From Candidatus Zhuqueibacterota bacterium 4572_119 (GTDB lineage: Bacteria; Zhuqueibacterota; Zhuqueibacteria; Thermofontimicrobiales; Thermofontimicrobiaceae): 7,061 nt of DNA. The notes beneath the pieces are model-generated. The model was not told where the DNA came from. It worked only from the letters and a program-made list of their open reading frames with translations, and did no database searches. This document shows, in pieces, positions 1 to 7,061 of this stretch. Each line of letters opens with the position of its first letter. The first letter of the stretch is position 1. The stretch is from NCBI GenBank assembly GCA_002084535.1, contig NBLI01000200.1, forward strand, positions 1 through 7,061, given 5' to 3'. A program made the position numbers and the translations under genes.

Positions 1-2
1 TA

Positions 3-1343
3 TCTATTGTCCGGGATATTACAAAACGCAAACAAATTGAGAACGAATTAAAAAAAGAAAAAAAATATCTTGAAAAACTGCTAAATTCACTGGGTGAGGC
101 TATCTTTACGGTAAAAATGCCGGAGAGAATTATTCAGGCAGTCAATGATAGCTGCCAAATAATTTTGGGTGCAAAACCCGCGCATTGTATCGGTAAAAGA
201 ACAGAAGTATTTTTTCCCGACAGGGATGGATACCTCGAATTCGAAAAAAAATTAGAAAAAATTATTGAGCAAAAAAAAGAAAAATTGAACACAAATCAAT
301 TATTAAAAAGAAAAAACGGCGAGGTATTTCCCGCCGAAATTATAACTTCCTTTTTAAAAGAAAATGGAAAAATCACTCATGTTATCAGTATTGTCAAACG
401 CGCCGCTGATATTACAGGTTATAGTGTGAAAGAACTGCTCACTATGAACATAGAAAACCTGATACACTCTGATGATATTGAAAAAGTTATGGGAAGATTC
501 AGGAGACGATTAGAAGGGAAACCAGCTAATAGTCAGTATGAGTTCGTCGGTGTCAGAAAAGATGGGACAAAATTTCCAGTAGAAATAACAGCAGCCAGAA
601 CCCTCTGGCAAAATCAGCCTGCTATTTTAGTTATGTTTCGGGATATAACAAAACGCAAGCAAGCTGAAGAGAATATAAAAAAATCTGAAAACACATTGCG
701 CAATCTCGCGATCCAATTGCAAAAAATCAGAGAAGAAGAAAGGACAATTATCGCCCGTGAAATTCACGATGAATTAGGTCAATCCTTAACAGCTTTAAAA
801 ATGGATATCGTTTGGTTAAAAAGGAAAATTCCGGGTGAACTTACAAAGCAGCAGGAAAAGTTAACGACAATGTCTGAGTTAGTGGACGCCACTATTGGAA
901 CAGTGAAAAAAATTTCCACAGATCTCAGGCCAGGTCTTTTGGATGATCTTGGTCTTATACCAGCCATTGAGTGGCAGTTAGCTGAATTTAAAAAACGAAC
1001 AAATATTGACTTTAATTTAAATATTGATCCCGAAGAAATTTATATAGACCAGGAGCGGTCCACCGCTTTATTTAGGATTTTCCAGGAAACACTAACAAAT
1101 ATCGTACGGCACGCGGACGCCAGTTTGGTATCAGTAACATTTAAATTTATCAATAACACAGTGAATTTAAAAGTTCAAGACAACGGGATTGGCATAACAA
1201 AAAAGCAAATCAATGATCCAAATTCATTGGGTCTGTTAGGAATTAGAGAAAGGCTGCTTCCATTAGCCGGGAAATTTAACATAAAAGGTGAGAAAGATAA
1301 AGGCACAACAATAACAGTCTCCTTGCCGCTTACCGGGAATTAA
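3..1343 (+). CDS. PAS-domain sensor histidine kinase, HisKA_3/NarL-DegS type (5' end outside window)
   Basis: The frame is open from the first complete codon at base 3, so the gene begins upstream; the ATG at 117 lies inside a PAS domain and is not the real start. Visible order: the end of one PAS/PAC unit (SIVRDITKRK, 3-32), a short coil, a complete PAS (about 81-395), a PAS missing its first half (about 396-655, ending FRDITKRKQ), a coiled linker, the HisKA_3 dimerisation domain (about 720-930) with REIHDELGQ and phosphoacceptor His at 765-767, and HATPase_c (about 1050-1340) with the N-box ETLTNIVRHA, G1 DNGIGI and G2 GLLGIRERL. No membrane segment is visible, so the part seen is cytoplasmic. 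This kinase class autophosphorylates on His and phosphorylates NarL/FixJ-type regulators; such a regulator lies 836 bases downstream and is the likely partner (inference). The ligands of the PAS domains are unknown. Confidence 0.95.
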   Translation, partial: SIVRDITKRKQIENELKKEKKYLEKLLNSLGEAIFTVKMPERIIQAVNDSCQIILGAKPAHCIGKRTEVFFPDRDGYLEFEKKLEKIIEQKKEKLNTNQLLKRKNGEVFPAEIITSFLKENGKITHVISIVKRAADITGYSVKELLTMNIENLIHSDDIEKVMGRFRRRLEGKPANSQYEFVGVRKDGTKFPVEITAARTLWQNQPAILVMFRDITKRKQAEENIKKSENTLRNLAIQLQKIREEERTIIAREIHDELGQSLTALKMDIVWLKRKIPGELTKQQEKLTTMSELVDATIGTVKKISTDLRPGLLDDLGLIPAIEWQLAEFKKRTNIDFNLNIDPEEIYIDQERSTALFRIFQETLTNIVRHADASLVSVTFKFINNTVNLKVQDNGIGITKKQINDPNSLGLLGIRERLLPLAGKFNIKGEKDKGTTITVSLPLTGN

Positions 1344-4300
1344 AAAACACATCGGGGATAACAGGATACAACAGATTAACAGGATTTTCATAAAAACATC
1401 TTACTACGGACACTTTTTCAAAAATAAAAGATATAAAAGTTTTGTCATACCCGTTCAGCAAAATGCAAAACTTTTGGAATCGTTGTTTGCTTTTGATGTT
1501 AATTGTATAAATATAAATCTGTTACATGTCGTCCCTGACGGGACTTTTTAAATGTTGAGTTACCCATTTATTATAAACATGTCGTACCTACCGGCACTCA
1601 ATTTTTGAATCACATTTATTTTCATTTTTAAATAAATCAGGTAATCTGAGTCTGTTTCAGTCGCGTTAGCGACGAAATGTTTATAACGACACATTATAAA
1701 AACAATCCAAAGTCCCTTTAGGGACGACATGTAACTTACATATTTTTAGTCTGCTATGCTGTTTAATTATCGGCAAAAAACATCGGGCTGCCATCTGAAA
1801 TATATTTAGGAAACTCCCGAACTCCAATGTGCAACTATATCTATTAGTGTGAGAAAAAAACAATCGACCATTACATAATTTACAAAATGTCCGGTAGTGA
1901 AAAAAATATAAATTTTAAATCGACCGGTTAAGTGGTTTTTCGAATTAATTACATAATCCTGTAAATTCTTGTTATCTTGTTTTACTATAAAAAAACTTTA
2001 TCATTTCATTTGATGGTTAATTCCCGTTTGATCAGTAACTACAAAATTTAATCACACTATTATTTTCGCTGTACCGAGAAACCGCGCCTGTTTAGCGCGA
2101 TTCATTGTAATTTTTAATTTCACGTGAACTTGAGAAAGTCTCATTTACAATTTATCATTGAGACAAACAAGGAGGAAAAATGATTCGTGTTTTAATTGCC
2201 GACGACCACGAGATTGTCAGGAAAGGCTTAAAACAAATAATTTCAGATACCCTTGGAATAGAAGTAACTGATGAAGCCAGTAATGGTCAGGAGGCTCTTG
2301 ATAAAATCAAACAAACAAATTTTGATGTTGTGCTTCTGGACATTAAAATGCCGGGCAGAACGGGTCTGGACATTTTAAAAGATATTAAACAATTTAATCC
2401 AAATCTTGCTGTCTTAATACTCACGATCTACCCCGAAGAACAATACGCCATTCGAGTCTTACAATCTGGCGCGTCCGGTTATCTGACAAAAGACAGCGCG
2501 GCAAATGAATTGATCCTGGCAATTCAAAAAGTCGCCAGCGGAGGAAAATACGTGAGCGCCTCTCTGGCTGAAAAATTAGCGTTCTACCTGGACACTGACA
2601 AAGAAAAGGAAGCGCACGAACTGTTATCCGCGCGCGAATACCAGGTACTGCTTCAACTTGCCCAGGGAGTGACGATTAAAGAAATTTCAAACAACCTAAA
2701 TTTGAGTAGTAAAACAATTAGCACATATCGCAGCCGGATTTTGGAAAAGCTAAATTTAAAAAACACCGCTGAAATTATCCATTATGCTATTAAGCATAAG
2801 CTGGTAGAATGATTCGCCTTTTAAACACAAAGCAAATTTTGTAATACATCAGTTACTGATGGCAGACAGAGATGTCGTACACTTCAACTAAATAATAAAT
2901 TGTGCCATCAACAATTATATTTATTGATTTTATAGATAGTATCAACAATTACTATTTCAAGTGAAAATTCACAGAATTGTAGTCCATAAAAAATACACGT
3001 CTAACTCTTTTTCATATTAGCCCCGTGATAAGCTACCGCAAAAGCCATTTCGATTCATCAAACGCACCCAGAGGCATCGGTGCTCAACCTACTTTTCAAC
3101 AATATTATTAAGACTATTTCCGTACAGTTTTTTCTTCCTCAATTAACAATCCTTGCCTTATGTTGTAGGAAAAACCTTACAAACAAATCAGCATTCTCCC
3201 TATTGATTTTTTAGCAGCAATACCTTATATAGATAACGATAATCGTAATATATTTACACTTAAAAACACCGTACCACTTTTTTCGACATTTCTCAAGAGC
3301 ATTTAAACCCTGATATCAAATCGTAGGCAAAATTTTTTAAATAATTTTGTAATAAATTAGCATTAATCTTAAAATGGAAGAAGGTGAACAAAATGACAGA
3401 AAACACCATGAAAAATGGAAATGATTTTCTAAGTGACGAACCCATCGTCGGCATAAGCCCGGCGGCTAAACGACTGCAAAAGGTGGTAAATAAAATTGCC
3501 GCGACAAACAGTAACGTCCTGATCATTGGAGAACCCGGCATCGGGAAGGAATATACTGCCAATCAAATATTTCATTTAAGCAATCAATTCAACAACTCGT
3601 TTGTAAAAATTGACTGTGCTGAATTAGGCAAAACAACAACTTATACCGACCTCTATGGTGAAGATTCCGAGGGTGATGGCGCGATCATCAGATCCATCGG
3701 ATTACTGGAGAAAGCCAATAACGGCATACTATTTCTGGATAATATCAATAAACTTTCGCACGAATTTCAGGAGGAATTTTTAAGAATTTTAAGGGACAAA
3801 ACCGTTAGACGTTTGGGAAGCAATGAAAGCAAAAAATTAAATATGCGCGTTATTTCAAGCAGTGACTTTGACCTTATGCCAGAAGTTGATTCCGGCAGAT
3901 TCAAAAAAGATCTGTATTACCTGCTCAATACTCTGACATTGGTTATTCCGCCATTAAGAGAAAGGAAACAGGACATTCCTGAATTCTTTGCTTTTTATTT
4001 GAAAAAATTCTGTAAAGAGGAATCGATCGAAGAACCAGCAGTTTCAGCAGAAATTTTTGAATCAATTTTGGGATATGAATGGAAAGGGAATGTGCGCGAA
4101 TTAAAAAGCACCGTGCATAACCTGTTGACAATGTCGCCAAAGGGCGAACTGTCTGCCGATTTTCTCCCATTCAGAATTAAAAAACATCCGTTGGAATTTC
4201 TCGATCCGCGAAATATTAAACAGACAACCATCCAAATTGAGACTTATTTAATTAAAAAAGCGCTGAGAAAATTTAGCGGACACCAGGTCAAAGCCGCAAA

Positions 4301-7061
4301 ACTGCTGGGTATGCCGGAAGCGACTTTGAGATTTAAGATGAAAAAATATTCGATCAACAAAAAGTAACACTGGTATTATCAATCAAAATTTCACCGCGGA
4401 CTTCGCAGGTTTGTTCATATTGTTATATTTTTTTCTCTACGATTTCCGCGTTCCGCGGTGAATATCTGCAATCCAACGTCAAGCAAAAAAAGTCTATGAA
4501 AATACTAATTGCTGATGATTCGAAATTACTACGGGATCGTCTCTCACAGTTGATTACTGAACTGCCGGGAGAACATATTACATACCATGCTAAAAACGGA
4601 TATGAAGCATTAGAGCATATCAAAGAATTTAAAACGGATGTCGTGATACTGGATATTCGCATGCCGGGAGGTGGCGGAGTTGAAGCGCTGCAACAGATTA
4701 AAAAGCAGCCCTCGCCGCCTTTTGTCATCATGTTTACCAATTACCCGTATCCTCAATATAAAAAAAAATGCGAGCAATTCGGCGCGGATTATTTTTTTGA
4801 CAAATCTAATGAATTAGAAAAACTGCTGACCCTGTTGCAGACCCTTGATCAAAACTCTTTTGAAGCTATTGGAAATTCATCGATTTAGGTATTCTCCCAA
4901 AAGGAGGATTAGCAAATGGGCAGCCATCACAACAAAGAAACACAAATGCAATCCGAAATCAATGAACTCCCCAAAAAAACGTGTACTGGAGCTGGAGGCA
5001 GTTCCCGACGAGAACAAACCATTAGCACGCGATCAATTCGATTCTAAAATTGCCGTGCGGTGTTCCGCGATTTTGGATTTCTTTGGAGCAGGATCAACCT
5101 AACCATTAAATGTAAAACTTGCTGTCGAGAACAAAAAGGGCGCGTTATTCAGGATTCATTTTAAAACAATTTAACCATGAAAGAAAAAAAAATACTACTT
5201 GTCGAAGACGAAGCGATCATCGCTCTTGAGATGAAAGATAAACTACAAAATCAAGGGTATATATCAGTATATACCGCATCAACCGGTAAGGATGCGATAC
5301 AAATCGCCAATCAAAAAAAACCGGATGTCATTATAATGGATATTATGTTAAAGGGAGACATTAATGGTATTGAAGCAGCCGTTAAAATTCTTCATAAAAA
5401 TAATATCCCAATTATTTATATAACAGGTAACAGCAACTTTAAGTCAAACAAGAAACTCCTCACGACCAACCCTGTCGCGGTTCTCTCCAAACCCGCGTCT
5501 GATTGGGAAGTATTCAACGCTATTGAAAAGGCACTGAATCACTCGAACAACTGAACTCCATGATTTCAATCCTTCTTTATATCTCATAATTTTTCAGCAC
5601 CCCGAATTACCAAAAAGATCAGTTGATAATCAATAAATTATTTTGTATATTTTAAACCAGGCACTTTTTTAAGAATAGCTTTTTGCCACTGATCCACACT
5701 AACCAACACGGATTTATTTTTCTCTTAATGAATTTTTCAAATCAGGATAAAAATCTGTGTTAATCCGTGGCAAAAAAAAAGTGTCCGGTAGTGAATTAAC
5801 AATGTGAATGATCAATTGTACGAAAATCCTTTTCCGACATGCGGGGACTCAGGCTGAAGCTCTTTCTTCACGGTTAGCAGAGTCGAACCGAGGTAACTCT
5901 TTAAATTTCAGCAATGCTATGTTTTCTAATAGTCATCCATATTAACAATAAAAATATTATGAAAAAAAATTCAACAGCTTTATTACTGGTTTTTTTATTA
6001 TTCTTTGCCAGGATTTGCCTTTCACAAATCCAATCCATTTCCGGGCAATTGATCAATGGCAGGGGTACCACTGAAAAACTGGACTTTGTAAATCTAAAAT
6101 TTTATTTGAACAGCGAGCTTATCGGAGAAGTCTATTCGGATGATTCGGGATTCTTTAATCTAAATTTAATTAGTCGAGTTGAAAACGATATCATCCCCGG
6201 AAAGACTTATAACTTAAATCAGAACTATCCCAATCCCTTTAATCCCAATACAACCATTTCTTATACTCTGGACCGCGGTGGAACAGTGAAACTGGAAATT
6301 TACAATATCATTGGTCAAAAGGTGCGGACACTTTTGCACAGTTTTCAAAGTATGGGAACTCACTTTGTTATATGGGACGGGAAAAATGACCAGGGATCTT
6401 TTTGCGGCAACGGCAGCTATTTCTACCGTTTCCAATTTGATGGGCAAACAGAAATACGAAAAATGTGCTTTCTCAATGTCCCCACTGTTTACAATTATCA
6501 AGCAACAAATTTGTCCGGCTTAAAAAAAGTTCAGACCAGCAACCAGCTCGAAATCCAATTGAGCAATCGGGATATTCAGGACACTACGTTCGTTTATATG
6601 TTTGAACAATTGCCGGAACATATCGAATTAGCTGAAATGCGGGTGCATGTTTTTCCCTTTTCCCGGACGATCCCGGATACGCTTTCGCTGATGAGCGGAG
6701 AAAGTACAACCGACACACTTGATATTTATTTTGAAAAACCAATCGAGATTTCGTCCCCTCACTTACCTGTTGAATGGTGTTTCACTGAAGACAGCCTGGT
6801 GGCAATCACCTATTTACAAGTTGACCGGCACTACGCCTGGGTGGAAATAAAAGAAATCGGCGGCGTAAAGAGTTCATTCGCTGCCGCGTATTTTAATATC
6901 AGCCCGCGCTTAAAATTAGACAAAGCAAAACTCCGCAAAGGATACATCGGTATTCCCTACCAGGAAATTATCGGTGCTAAAAATCAGGTTGGTGATTACC
7001 TAATTTCTTATGAGCGTGGTTTACCCTCGGAACTGGCAATTGAGGATTTGGCAATTTCCGG

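Overview
The window looks like part of an AT-rich chromosome from an FCB-group bacterium (Calditrichota/KSB1/Ignavibacteriota-like). The main clues are a secreted protein carrying an NYPNPFNP-type FlgD-like/sorting domain, very low-GC intergenic DNA, PAS-rich signalling proteins and dispersed imperfect palindromes. The phylum is an inference from style and not from a marker gene. Every gene I can support lies on the + strand.

Layout. (1) Bases 3-1343: 3' part of a PAS-rich, cytoplasmic NarL/DegS-type histidine kinase, cut by the window start. (2) 1344-2179: an 836-base gap without a gene, holding several repeat families, including a four-unit nested inverted array of REP-like palindromes. (3) 2180-2812: a NarL/FixJ response regulator with a strong ribosome binding site, the natural partner of the kinase. 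(4) 2813-3392: a gap without a gene, ending in a candidate promoter overlapped by a Fur-box-like dyad. (5) 3393-4367: an AAA+ protein of the sigma-54 activator family plus Fis HTH, with degenerate catalytic and sigma-contact motifs. (6) 4496-4888: a stand-alone receiver, followed by a small gene (4916-5102) that seems frameshifted in an A7 run. (7) 5177-5554: a second stand-alone receiver. (8) 5555-5958: a gap with an inverted repeat, a dispersed motif and a GC-rich block that could fold as a pseudoknot. (9) 5959-7061: the start of a large secreted protein with a signal peptide, an FlgD-like domain placed unusually near the N-terminus and a He_PIG-type Ig domain at the window edge.

How it may work together. 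The kinase and NarL-type regulator form a classical phosphorelay pair. The degenerate AAA+ protein and two output-less receivers look like additional signalling parts, possibly sharing phosphate with PAS kinases encoded nearby. The most unusual gene is the AAA+ protein: it keeps its Walker A motif and Fis-type DNA-binding domain, but it lacks an intact GAFTGA loop, the Walker B glutamate, the sensor I asparagine and both arginine fingers. It therefore probably binds DNA and perhaps ATP without working as an ordinary sigma-54 activator.
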